DNA from: Streptomyces lycii
GTDB lineage: Bacteria; Actinomycetota; Actinomycetes; Streptomycetales; Streptomycetaceae
Length of the DNA stretch: 41,367 bases
Direction of reading: 5' to 3'
Assembly (NCBI RefSeq): GCF_009735685.1
Contig: NZ_WHPN01000402.1
Location: forward strand, 1 to 41,367
Shown in pieces: positions 23,788 through 31,914 of this stretch (position 1 is the first letter of the stretch; every line of letters starts with the position of its first letter). The notes under the pieces were generated by a model, which made no database searches, was not told the DNA's origin, and saw only the letters and a program-made list of their open reading frames with translations. A program made the position numbers and the translations under genes.

Positions 23788-25194
23788 TCAGGCGGACCCG
23801 TCCCCCGGCCGGACGACGGCCAGACCGGCCCGTTCCGCGGCGTCGACCCCGTCGTCCACGGCGACGACGGACCGGTCGGCGGCGTCCAGCAGGGAGGCCG
23901 CGATCGCGGAGCGCAGACAGCCCGCGCAGTGCACCCACACCTGCCCGGGCGGCACCTCGCCGATGCGGTCGTGCAGTTCGTGGACCGGGATGTGCACGGA
24001 GCCGTCGATCCGGCCCGCGGCGCGCTCGGAGTCGCGGCGTACGTCCAGCAGGACCACCCCGGCGTCCGCCGGGCCGCCCCCGTGGGCAGCCCCGTCCTCC
24101 GGGGGCGGGCCGAGTTCGGCGAAGGCGGCGCGGGGAAAGGAGCGCGGCAGCTCGCCGTCGCGCAGCCAGGAGCGCGGGGAGCCGGTGGCCGCGGAGGCGG
24201 GCCGGTCGATGCCGACACGCACCAGCTCGCGCTGCGCGGCGGCCAGTTGCCCAGCGCTCTCGGCGAGCAGGGTGACGGGCTTGCCCCGGGGGACGAGCCA
24301 GGCGAGGTAGGTGGCGAGCTTGCCGTCGGCCTCGAAGTTGAACGACCCGGCGACGTGCCCCTCGGCGTAGGCGACACGGTCGCGCAGGTCCACCACCCAC
24401 TCCCCCTCGGCCAGCCGCCGGGCGATCTCGCCCGCGTCGGCGTGCCGGGGCGGGGTGAGGTCGACGGGGGCGGCACCGGCGGCGTTGACGGGGCCGAGGT
24501 GGGCGTAGTGGGCCGGGATGTCGTCGAGCCCCGCGATCAGGTCCGCGACGAAGGTGTCGGCGTCCTTGACCAGGGCGTCGTTGCTCGCGCGTTCCTCGCC
24601 CACGGTGGTGGAGTCGCGGTCGACCTGCGCGGAGGAGCAGAAACTGCCGAAGCCGTGCGTGGGATGGACGGACACGTCGTCGCCGAGGGCGCCGGCGAGC
24701 CGGTGGGCCGAGGCGTGCTGGGCGCGGGCGAGCCCTTCGGTGAGCCGGGGCGCGACGAGGTCGGGGCGGCCGACGGTCCCGATGAGCAGCGAACCGCCGG
24801 TGAAGGCCGCGACCGCGCGGCCGTCCTCTTCCAGGACGTACGAGGTGTGGTGCGGGGTGTGCCCGGGGGTGGCGAGGGCGCGCAGCAGGAGCCGTTCGTC
24901 GACGGGCACGGTGTCGTCGTCGGCGACGGCATCCCGGGGGAACGACACCTCGGCGCCGTCCGGCAGGAGGTGGCGGGCCCCGGTGACACGGGCCAGTTCC
25001 GGACCGCCGCTGACGTAGTCGTTGTGCACGTGTGTCTCGACAACCCGGGCGATCCGCACCCCGCGCCGGGCGGCGACGGCGAGGACCCGGTCGATGTCGC
25101 GCTGCGGGTCGACCACGACGGCGGACTCGGGGCCCCCGGCCAGATAGCTGCGATTGCCGATCCCCTCGGACTCCACGGTGTCGACGAAGAACAC
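23788..25194 (-). CDS. ETHE1-like metallo-beta-lactamase-fold protein with two rhodanese domains
   Basis: 468 aa. Residues 1 to ~240 are a lactamase-fold dioxygenase domain with 'ETHVHNDYVSGG' (metal ligands H55, H57, D59 region), 'TPGHTPHHTSYVLEE' and 'HPTHGFGSFCSS'; ETHE1-type enzymes oxidise glutathione or other low-molecular-weight persulfides to sulfite. A first rhodanese domain (~280-350) has lost its cysteine: the expected active loop reads 'VTLLAESAGQ'. The C-terminal one (~385-465) keeps C426 in 'HCAGCLRS'. Start is GTG 25194 with GGAAGGAGT about 9 nt upstream; the next ATG would remove the first strand. The upstream leader contains a 15-bp repeat array. Confidence 0.92.
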   Translation of the reverse strand: MFFVDTVESEGIGNRSYLAGGPESAVVVDPQRDIDRVLAVAARRGVRIARVVETHVHNDYVSGGPELARVTGARHLLPDGAEVSFPRDAVADDDTVPVDERLLLRALATPGHTPHHTSYVLEEDGRAVAAFTGGSLLIGTVGRPDLVAPRLTEGLARAQHASAHRLAGALGDDVSVHPTHGFGSFCSSAQVDRDSTTVGEERASNDALVKDADTFVADLIAGLDDIPAHYAHLGPVNAAGAAPVDLTPPRHADAGEIARRLAEGEWVVDLRDRVAYAEGHVAGSFNFEADGKLATYLAWLVPRGKPVTLLAESAGQLAAAQRELVRVGIDRPASAATGSPRSWLRDGELPRSFPRAAFAELGPPPEDGAAHGGGPADAGVVLLDVRRDSERAAGRIDGSVHIPVHELHDRIGEVPPGQVWVHCAGCLRSAIAASLLDAADRSVVAVDDGVDAAERAGLAVVRPGDGSA

Positions 25195-25250
25195 GGCCGC
25201 GACTCCTTCCGCTGCGCTGGTGGGCGGGCTCGCACACCGGGTTCCCGGAG

Positions 25251-25338
25251 GGGTGCCCGTACACCGGGTGACCGGGCGGGGTGCCCGTACACCGGGTGCC
25301 CGTACACCGGGTGCCCGTACACCGGGTGCCCGTACACC
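25251..25338. repeat. 15-bp tandem repeat GGGTGCCCGTACACC upstream of the ETHE1-like gene
   Basis: One unit lies at 25251-25265, a broken one follows, then four perfect tandem units at 25279-25338 and a partial one. It lies 57-144 bp before the start of the minus-strand gene, where a promoter or leader would be. Weaker relatives continue to about 25500. It may be a multi-site operator or a simple minisatellite. Confidence 0.9.
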
Positions 25339-25350
25339 GGGTGCCCGGAC

Positions 25351-25999
25351 GGTCAGCCGCCCGGCCGCGCGGCCGCCCGCGTCCGGACGGCGGGTGCCGG
25401 CCCGGCGGGTGCGGGACCGGGGGTGCCCGGTGGCAGGTACTCGTCCACGGGGTTCCCGGTCGGCGGGTGCTCATACACCGCGTGCCCGGACGGCGGGGCG
25501 GGCCCGGCGTCCACGGCACACCGATGACGGCGGCTGGGGCGGCGGCTGTGCCCGCCGCCACGCCGGAGCCCTGCCCCGGAGCACCCGCCCGACCGGCGCG
25601 GCTCCCGCGCGCTCCGTCAGGGTGCCGCTTCCGTGACCGGCGAGCGGAAGGTGTCCGGCCGAGCGCGCACTGTATCCACCGATCGAGCCTTACGAGACGG
25701 GGAGGCCCGGCGTCGGAGACGGCACCGCGTCCCATGGGAGGTGTCCGGCACTGGTCGCCGCCCGCTTCTCACGGGATCACCGGCGGACTGGCCGGGCCCA
25801 CCGGGACTGCCGGTGCGCCCGCCCGCTTCCGGCCCGCTTCCCGTCCGCTTCCCGTCCGCTTCCGGCCCGGTTCCAGTCCGGTTGCGGCCCGCTTCCGGCC
25901 CGGTTCCAGTCCCCTCCCGGTCCGCTTCCGGCCCGGCAGCGGCATCGTGCCGGGGACCGGCGGCACGGCCGTGGGCGGCCCGCTCCCCGGGAGGCGTTG
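25351..25999. repeat. noncoding region with an 11-bp periodic array
   Basis: No supported gene. From 25824 to about 25933 ten units of 11 bp alternate CGCTTCCSGYC and CGGTTCCAGTC types in strict 11-bp register, close to one turn of B-DNA. The rest is GC-rich unique sequence; a less GC-rich patch at about 25660-25700 could hold a minus-strand promoter but shows no clear boxes. Confidence 0.75.
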
Positions 26000-27964
26000 C
26001 TAGAGGAGATCCGAGAGGGCGGCGGCCAGGGCCTCGCCGGTGTGCTGGACGGCGGTGCCCGCGACGAGCGCCGGGAGGGAGCGGGCCGCCACGCGCAGGG
26101 CGGAGGCGTTGCCCGCGGGGTCCGCGAGGGAGTCGTCCACGAGAGCTGCGTGCTCTCGCAGGATCTGCGGATCGTTCAGGTGCGCGGCATGGTGTTCGAC
26201 GTCGGCACGGAAGGCGGCGAGCAGTGCCACCACGGCATCGGGGGAGTTCGCGCCCTGGCCGGTGCCGGTCTGGTTGACATGGGAGAGGCGGCGGCCGACA
26301 GCGTTCTGGACGGTGCCGCTGTTGGCCCCGCCGATGCTGATGCCGGTGCCGGGGTTCGTTCCGCGCTCCGGTCCGGGGGCCGGTTCGTGACCGCGTTCCG
26401 GTTCGGGGGCCTGGCGTGAGGGGTTCGACCGCATCGTTACCGTCTCCTGGTTCTCGACAGATTGGCCGGTACGGATGACGTGCCCGCCGGTGATGCTCTG
26501 GATCGGCGCGTTGTTGTCCCCGAAGACCTGGATGTTGTTGATCACGGTCTGGGCCTCGTCGCTGAATGTCTCCGCCAGGACCCCGTGTTCCTCGAGGAAG
26601 CTCTCCGTGGCGCGAAGGACACACCACCGCATCAGCACCACGTACTGGTCGGCGTCGTCCCTCTGGTGCAGATCCGTCACTTCCGGCAGGGCGAAGCGCT
26701 CCCGCAAGCTCACCGGCTCGGCCTCGGGCTGCGGAACGGCCGAACCTCTGAACCCCGCCTTCCGCATCCTCGTCCACACGTCGTACCCCAGGACGGCCGC
26801 ACCCCGGATCCCGGTCACGGCGCTCAATCCGGTCTGCCCGGCCGGTACGAGCGCCGGGTGAAGCGGCGCCATGACCTGGGGCCGCAGGACGAGCCGCAGC
26901 TGACCGCCCTGAAAGGCGGTGTGGACGAAGAGGCTGACCACGAGCTGCCCGTGCCGGCTGACGCACTGGGCCAGCAGGTGTTCCCGTTCGCCGGAGGAGC
27001 GGGCGCCGCCCGGAGGCTCGGCGGCCGGGGCACCTGCCCGAACGCGCTCCAGCCACGAATCGGCGGGCATCGCGACCACCCGTGCCACGGAAATCCCGGG
27101 GAGCGAGCCGGTGCCGTGGCCGCCCTCGCCGCCGAGCGCGGAGAGTTCGCCGCCGATGTGCTCCAGCAGCGCCGCCTCACCCGGCGGGCGGGGCCGTTGT
27201 CCCGGCTGTTCCGAGCGCAGAGCCAGCCGGATGTCGACGGCATCGCGCACATCCCGGCCCGCCCCGACGAACCGCCCCTTGTCGTCGTACGGCAGCCCCG
27301 CGTCGGGCCGGTTGGTGATCGCGGTGATACGGCGTGCGGCGAACGGCCCGATCAGGGGCAGCCCGTTCCCGGGGTCCGCGCTTCGCCGGAGCGCGGATCC
27401 GGCGGCCAGCGCCACGGCATGGTCCAGGGCGTACACCACGGCCAGCGCGACGTACACGATCGGTGGCAGGACCAGCAGTTGCAACCGCGGTTCCGCCGAC
27501 AGGTCCGCCAACAGCGCGAACACCCACGGTGCCGCGAGGGCCGCCGCGATCCAGCCGCCCCCGGACGGCCCGAGCACCCACGCCAGGGCCACCGCGGAGC
27601 CCCACACCAGGGCGCCGTACGGCAGCCACACGACGATCACAGCGAGGACGATCAGCACGACGAGGCGGCGTACCAGCCTGATGCGGTGCGCCCGCAGGCT
27701 GTGCGCGACCACCGGCCCGAGGTCGAAGCCGTAGGAGGGGAGGTGTCCTGCGGTTCCGTGCAGCACACGGTTCACCACCCAGCGGGCGGCGGCTTCGCCC
27801 AACGGCGGGCAACTGTTCCCGGGAGCGGCGGCCTTGGCGCGGGTGGCCGTCGGAGGGCGGGCGTAAACGGCGGCGCACAACCGCCGGGTCGCGTCCTCCG
27901 CGTGTGCTGCACGCTCCGCCGGGTCCTCGACGGCATCAGCACGCAAGCCTGACAACCGCCGCAT
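26000..27964 (-). CDS. multi-pass membrane protein with amyloid-like Asn/Gly motifs
   Basis: 654 aa, not assigned to a named family. Residues 1-95 are cytosolic and helical. About four TM helices follow between 98 and 190. A soluble part contains 'YDDKGRFVGAGRDV' (227-240), resembling a (P)FVGxG motif I recall from streptomycete membrane proteins, then a beta/alpha stretch to ~470. Next come 'NNIQVFGDNN' (476-485) and 'GISIGGANSGTVQNAVG' (541-557), short Asn/Gly/Ile segments of the kind seen in RHIM-like or bacterial amyloid signalling sequences. These are separated by a Pro/Glu/Arg linker. The protein ends in a helical domain (~575-654). GAGGGCGGGGGC precedes ATG 27964. A two-TM gene lies upstream and the defence locus is divergent. 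Confidence 0.75.
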   Translation of the reverse strand: MRRLSGLRADAVEDPAERAAHAEDATRRLCAAVYARPPTATRAKAAAPGNSCPPLGEAAARWVVNRVLHGTAGHLPSYGFDLGPVVAHSLRAHRIRLVRRLVVLIVLAVIVVWLPYGALVWGSAVALAWVLGPSGGGWIAAALAAPWVFALLADLSAEPRLQLLVLPPIVYVALAVVYALDHAVALAAGSALRRSADPGNGLPLIGPFAARRITAITNRPDAGLPYDDKGRFVGAGRDVRDAVDIRLALRSEQPGQRPRPPGEAALLEHIGGELSALGGEGGHGTGSLPGISVARVVAMPADSWLERVRAGAPAAEPPGGARSSGEREHLLAQCVSRHGQLVVSLFVHTAFQGGQLRLVLRPQVMAPLHPALVPAGQTGLSAVTGIRGAAVLGYDVWTRMRKAGFRGSAVPQPEAEPVSLRERFALPEVTDLHQRDDADQYVVLMRWCVLRATESFLEEHGVLAETFSDEAQTVINNIQVFGDNNAPIQSITGGHVIRTGQSVENQETVTMRSNPSRQAPEPERGHEPAPGPERGTNPGTGISIGGANSGTVQNAVGRRLSHVNQTGTGQGANSPDAVVALLAAFRADVEHHAAHLNDPQILREHAALVDDSLADPAGNASALRVAARSLPALVAGTAVQHTGEALAAALSDLL

Positions 27965-28019
27965 GATCGCCCCCGCCCTCGTCGGCTTCCGAAGGCATCT
28001 TCACCCAACGGAGCGGAGC

Positions 28020-28307
28020 GCACCAGAGCGCCCTGGTCGGCGTGAGTGGCGGCTTGGGGCGGCGGGGTGCGGCGGGGTGCGGCTTGGTCCGGCTGGGTTC
28101 GGCCCGAGCGTCTCAGGACTCGGCTCGCTGTGCGGGGCTGGGCCTTGGCCGTGCAGTTCCGGCCTGCCGGTGCCGGTGCGGCTTCACCGTGCAGTTCCGG
28201 CCCGCCAGTGCCGGTCAGGCTTTGCCGTGCAGGTCGGTCCAGCTGTGCAGACGGACCGGGCCGCCGCGATGCAACCGCCACCGCCGTGCCACCGTGCCGA
28301 GGTCCCC
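28020..28307. repeat. noncoding gap with diverged 38-bp repeats
   Basis: Units starting GTGCAG occur at 28151, 28189 and 28227 (partial), exactly 38 bp apart and about 80% alike, with a still weaker copy possibly at 28113. Upstream is GGCGGCTTGG/GGCGGGGTGC low-complexity sequence. No gene is supported. Confidence 0.7.
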
Positions 28308-28835
28308 CTACAACTTCCCCCAGTGCGCGTGGGACCCGAAGAGACCGGCACCGCCCAGGAGCAGCAGAGCCGCCCCCGCGGAGAAGCTGTAGGAGGCGAC
28401 CGGCCATGCGGCGCGCTGAGCCGGCGTTTCGGGCTGCACCCCGTAGCCGTGCTCACGGCCGATCTCCTCGATCAGCCGTTCGACAGCACGCCGGTCCGCC
28501 TCGCTCAGGCCACCGCCCTCGGCGGCGAGGGAGCGCGACAACTCCACGATCCGGCCGATCTCGGGGGCGGAGAACGCGCCGACGGGCCGCACCCGGCCCG
28601 GACCGGTGCCGTCGTCGTACGGCAATCCGCCCGGCCTGCACCGCAACACCTCGCCCGAGTCCTCAGCGAGGAAGAGAACCGCGTCCTCGGACTCCGACGA
28701 GCCGTGGCATCCCGTACCGGGCGACGAGAACTCCATCCGGTACGGCGACTCGGGCGGCCTGGTCACAAGATGGACCACGAGCGCCACCGCCGCGACGAGA
28801 ACCCCGGCCGCGCCGAGACAGCACAAGACGGTCAT
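28308..28835 (-). CDS. two-TM hypothetical protein
   Basis: 175 aa, not recognised. ATG 28835 is chosen for AGGAG with a 4-nt spacer. The frame stays open to 29264, and some upstream codons look coding-like, so a longer protein is possible. TM1 lies at about 2-24 ('VLCCLGAAGVLVAAVALVVHLV') and TM2 at about 153-172 (Ala/Leu/Gly-rich), with an intervening ~125-residue domain containing two Cys and a helical segment 'LSEADRRAVERLIEEIGREHGYG'. It shares the short 'GLPYDD' string with the larger membrane protein downstream, which may be chance. It is probably in the same transcription unit as that gene and is divergent from the GHKL ATPase. Confidence 0.6.
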   Translation of the reverse strand: MTVLCCLGAAGVLVAAVALVVHLVTRPPESPYRMEFSSPGTGCHGSSESEDAVLFLAEDSGEVLRCRPGGLPYDDGTGPGRVRPVGAFSAPEIGRIVELSRSLAAEGGGLSEADRRAVERLIEEIGREHGYGVQPETPAQRAAWPVASYSFSAGAALLLLGGAGLFGSHAHWGKL

Positions 28836-29125
28836 GTTTCTCCTGAAACGCCGCTCACCTGCCTCGATTTGCGGGACGGACTTGTCGGCTGAGCCCGGCA
28901 CATATCCCCCAGAGACGTTCCGTCCGGGCAGCGGAAACGCCGCCCCCCACGCATCATCCGGCACCAGGGCCCGCAGGAGCCAGGGCACGACGTCCGGCCA
29001 CGGCACCTCTGGTTCTCCGGGGCGGCCGACCGCCCTGGCCGCCCCGACCGGCGCGGCCGCGCGACCGGGCCGACGGACGCACGGCGGGCCGGCGCCGAGG
29101 CGGGCATCCCGAGGCGGGCGCCCCA

Positions 29126-29174
29126 AGACCGGTGTCCGAGACCGGTGTCCCGAGACCGGTGTCCCGAGACCGGT
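29126..29174. repeat. 14-bp tandem repeat AGACCGGTGTCCCG
   Basis: Three full units and a partial one lie in the divergent gap between the two-TM gene and the GHKL ATPase gene. Each contains the palindrome ACCGGT, so a role in the divergent promoter is possible. Confidence 0.8.
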
Positions 29175-29287
29175 TGTGCGGCAGCCCGTCCCGCTGTCGG
29201 CTGCGTGTAATACGGTTCCCTTCACGATTCCCCCACAGTCGTCCCATCCGCACCCGCCCCCCACCCGGACAGAGCTAGGCAGTGCCC

Positions 29288-30820
29288 ATGACCGACTGGA
29301 AGTTCGACGTCCCCACCACCGGCAGCAAGCACCTCCCGCCGGACGCGCGCTATGTGGAGGCGCTGAGCAGCCAGGGGTACGACTTCGAGACGGCCGTCAC
29401 CGACCTCGTGGACAACTCCGTCGACGCCGGCGCCAAGGACGTCGTCATCCACTTCCTCCGCGACGGCGACCGGCTCGTGTCCCTCCTCGTGGTGGACGAC
29501 GGCCGGGGCATGGACGAGGAGGCTCTCGACATCGCCATGACCGTCGGCGGCCGCAGGGACTACGACGACAAGGCCCTCGGCATGTTCGGCACGGGTCTCA
29601 AGTCCGCCTCCCTGTCGCACGCCGAGGCCGTGACCGTCGTGTCCACCACCAAGCGCACCCGCACCGTCGGCCGCCGCTGGCTGATGGAGCACGCGAGGGC
29701 CGGCTTCCAGTGCGACATCGTGGACGCCGACTACGCCCAGACGCTGATCGACCGCTACGCCCAGCGCCCCATCGTCTGGCAGGGGACCGTGGTCCGCTGG
29801 GACGGCGTCAAGGACTTCCCGCTGCACGGCGGGGGCGGCCAGACCGACCGCTATCTGCACCGGACGATCAACAAACTCGGCCTTCACCTCGGTCTGTACC
29901 TGCACCGTTTTCTCGCCCGGCCGGACTTCAACATCACGATCGCGGTCGAGGACGTGCGGACCGGCACCGTCTATCTGGACTTCGGCGTCGAGCCGCTGAA
30001 CCCCTTCGGGTATCCGGTCACGGGCAGCGCCGACTATCCGCGTACCTTCACCGCACCCGTCGAGGGCCTCACCGACCTCCCCCTCACCGCGCACATCTGG
30101 CCCGCGAAGTCGAATGTCGACGAGTACAAGGCGGTCGGCTCCGTCATCGACCGCCAGGGCTTCTACTTCTACCGCAACGACCGGCTCGTCCAGGCAGGCG
30201 GCTGGAACAACTTCCGCCAGCCCGAGCAGCACCTCTCCCTGGCCCGGGTCGCCGTGGACCTGCCGGCGAAGCCGGGCGACGTCTTCCGGCTCACGGTGAA
30301 GAAGTCGGGGGTGGAGACCTCGCCCGGGTTCACCACCGCGCTGGAGCAGGCCACGGACGGCGACGGCAGACCGTTCACCGACTTCCTCGCCGCCGCCGAC
30401 ACCGTCTACCGCACCGCGCGCAAGCGCTCGGGCACCACCCGCAAGCCGGTGATCCCGCCGGGCAGGGGCATCGCCCCGGAGGTGCGGCAGACCATCGAGG
30501 AGGAGCTGCCGCTCCAGCCGTACGAGGACCCGGTCGCCGTCCGCTGGCAGAAGCTCGACAACGACCTCTTCTTCGAGCTGGACCGGGAGGACCGCACGAT
30601 CATCCTCAACCAGCACTACCGGGCCGCGATCCTCGGCGGCAGGCGCGGCGGGCTCAACGACGCGCCCCTGCTGAAGTCCCTGATGTATCTGCTGCTGCAC
30701 AAGGTGTTCGAGTCGGAGTACGCCGGCCCGCGCGAGAAGGACAACCTCCAGCTGTGGCAGTCGGTCCTGGTCTCCGCGGCCCGCAGCGAACTCGACCGGG
30801 TGGGTGACGATGACGACTGA
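29288..30820 (+). CDS. MORC/MutL-like GHKL ATPase of the defence locus
   Basis: 510 aa. The N-terminal ~200 residues hold the Bergerat fold: N43 in 'DLVDNSVDAGA' (Mg binding), the 'DDGRGMD' box at 70-76 and 'FGTGLKSASLS' at about 100-110. The middle and C-terminal parts look like the transducer domain and a long tail ending 'HKVFESEYAGPREKDN'. Prokaryotic MORC/MutL-like ATPases of this kind are known neighbours of restriction-modification systems together with Z1 and PD-(D/E)XK proteins, where an ATP-driven DNA clamp is proposed. ATG 29288 is taken; GTG 29282 is also possible. Its 3' end overlaps the next gene by 11 nt, so they are translationally coupled. GC content here is the high host-like value. 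Confidence 0.9.
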   Translation: MTDWKFDVPTTGSKHLPPDARYVEALSSQGYDFETAVTDLVDNSVDAGAKDVVIHFLRDGDRLVSLLVVDDGRGMDEEALDIAMTVGGRRDYDDKALGMFGTGLKSASLSHAEAVTVVSTTKRTRTVGRRWLMEHARAGFQCDIVDADYAQTLIDRYAQRPIVWQGTVVRWDGVKDFPLHGGGGQTDRYLHRTINKLGLHLGLYLHRFLARPDFNITIAVEDVRTGTVYLDFGVEPLNPFGYPVTGSADYPRTFTAPVEGLTDLPLTAHIWPAKSNVDEYKAVGSVIDRQGFYFYRNDRLVQAGGWNNFRQPEQHLSLARVAVDLPAKPGDVFRLTVKKSGVETSPGFTTALEQATDGDGRPFTDFLAAADTVYRTARKRSGTTRKPVIPPGRGIAPEVRQTIEEELPLQPYEDPVAVRWQKLDNDLFFELDREDRTIILNQHYRAAILGGRRGGLNDAPLLKSLMYLLLHKVFESEYAGPREKDNLQLWQSVLVSAARSELDRVGDDDD

Positions 30821-31829
30821 ACCGCCGATACCGCCGCAGCCCGCCCGCGGCGACGCGGACGGGCAGCCGTTCGTCTCGTGGCACCGCGTCGAGGAGTTCA
30901 TCGGCTCCGGACGGAGTGTCCGCATCCCCCTGCACGCGCCCGGCACCCGTCGGGTCGAGTACGTGGTGCAGGGCGGCTCGGCGGAGTTGCAGCTGGAGCT
31001 CGCCGGGAAGCACCGGGCGCCGCGTTCCCCGCTGCCGGTGATAAGGATCGAGGAGATCGCGCACGACGGTCTGCGCATGGCCCGGCTCCGGCTGACCCGG
31101 GAGAGTCTGCTCCGCGACTTCCACGACCTGCTGAACGCGGTGACGGACCGCGTCGTGGTGCACGGCCGGACCGCGAACCAGGCGTTCACCGAGACCGTGC
31201 GGGCCTGGAGCGCCCTGCTCGAACGGCCCCGGACACCGAGCACGGAGAGACGCATCGGCCTGCTCGGCGAACTGATGGTGCTGACGTCCGTCGCCGCCGG
31301 GCACAGCTGGGGATACGCCGTCGAGGCGTGGAAGGGCCCCGAGGGCGAGGAGCACGACTTCGGGCTGGCCGCGTGTGACGCCGAGGTCAAGACCACCGCG
31401 TCCGAGCGGCGTCACCACACGGTCCAGGGCCTGCGTCAGCTCAGCGCGAGCCCCGGCCGGCCGCTGTGGCTGGTCTCCGTACAGCTGACGCGGGGCGGCG
31501 CCAACGGCCGGACGCTCGCGGACTGCGTCCACGCCGTACGGGAACGGCTCACCGACGAGGCGCCGGACCGGGCGGAGGGCTTCGACCGACGGCTGGCGGC
31601 GCTCGGCTGGTCCGCCGGGCAGCCGGACGACGAGCGGTGGTCGCTCCGTACGGAACCGCTGGTCTTCCCCGTGGACGAGGAATTCCCGCGGCTGCACGAG
31701 GGCATGTTCTCCGCGCTGCCGGAAGCGGCCCGTACGCACGTCGAGGACGTCACGTACCGGCTCGACCTGTCGGGTCTGGCACCGGGCACGGAGCCACCGG
31801 CCGCGCTGACCGCCCTCCGCCTGCCCTGA
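30810..31829 (+). CDS. PD-(D/E)XK motif protein (DUF4420-like)
   Basis: 339 aa. It belongs to the PD-(D/E)XK motif family that partners Z1 proteins. The nuclease-like core is 'RIGLLGELMVLTSV', then D183 in 'EEHDFGLA' and E192-V-K194 in 'DAEVKTT', giving the D...ExK active site. 'RLRLTRESLLRDFHDLLNAVTD' precedes it, and 'GRPLWLVSVQLT' is the strand after the motif. It may cut or bind DNA under control of the GHKL ATPase and Z1 proteins. ATG 30810 is preferred (GGGTGGG about 5 nt upstream); GTG 30804 is equally coupled to the upstream gene. The Z1 gene follows after 85 bp. Confidence 0.9.
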   Translation: MTTEPPIPPQPARGDADGQPFVSWHRVEEFIGSGRSVRIPLHAPGTRRVEYVVQGGSAELQLELAGKHRAPRSPLPVIRIEEIAHDGLRMARLRLTRESLLRDFHDLLNAVTDRVVVHGRTANQAFTETVRAWSALLERPRTPSTERRIGLLGELMVLTSVAAGHSWGYAVEAWKGPEGEEHDFGLAACDAEVKTTASERRHHTVQGLRQLSASPGRPLWLVSVQLTRGGANGRTLADCVHAVRERLTDEAPDRAEGFDRRLAALGWSAGQPDDERWSLRTEPLVFPVDEEFPRLHEGMFSALPEAARTHVEDVTYRLDLSGLAPGTEPPAALTALRLP

Positions 31830-31914
31830 ACCATCCACCACACCGCGCCGCCGCACCCGCCGGCCCGCGCCGCCGGCACCGCACCGCACCCGTGCCACAG
31901 ACACCGAGGACCCG

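Noticed and set aside
25633..26277. Plus-strand open frame in the noncoding gap before the large membrane protein
   Set aside because: It is Arg/Pro/Gly-only composition following the 11-bp array, with no ribosome site or domain.
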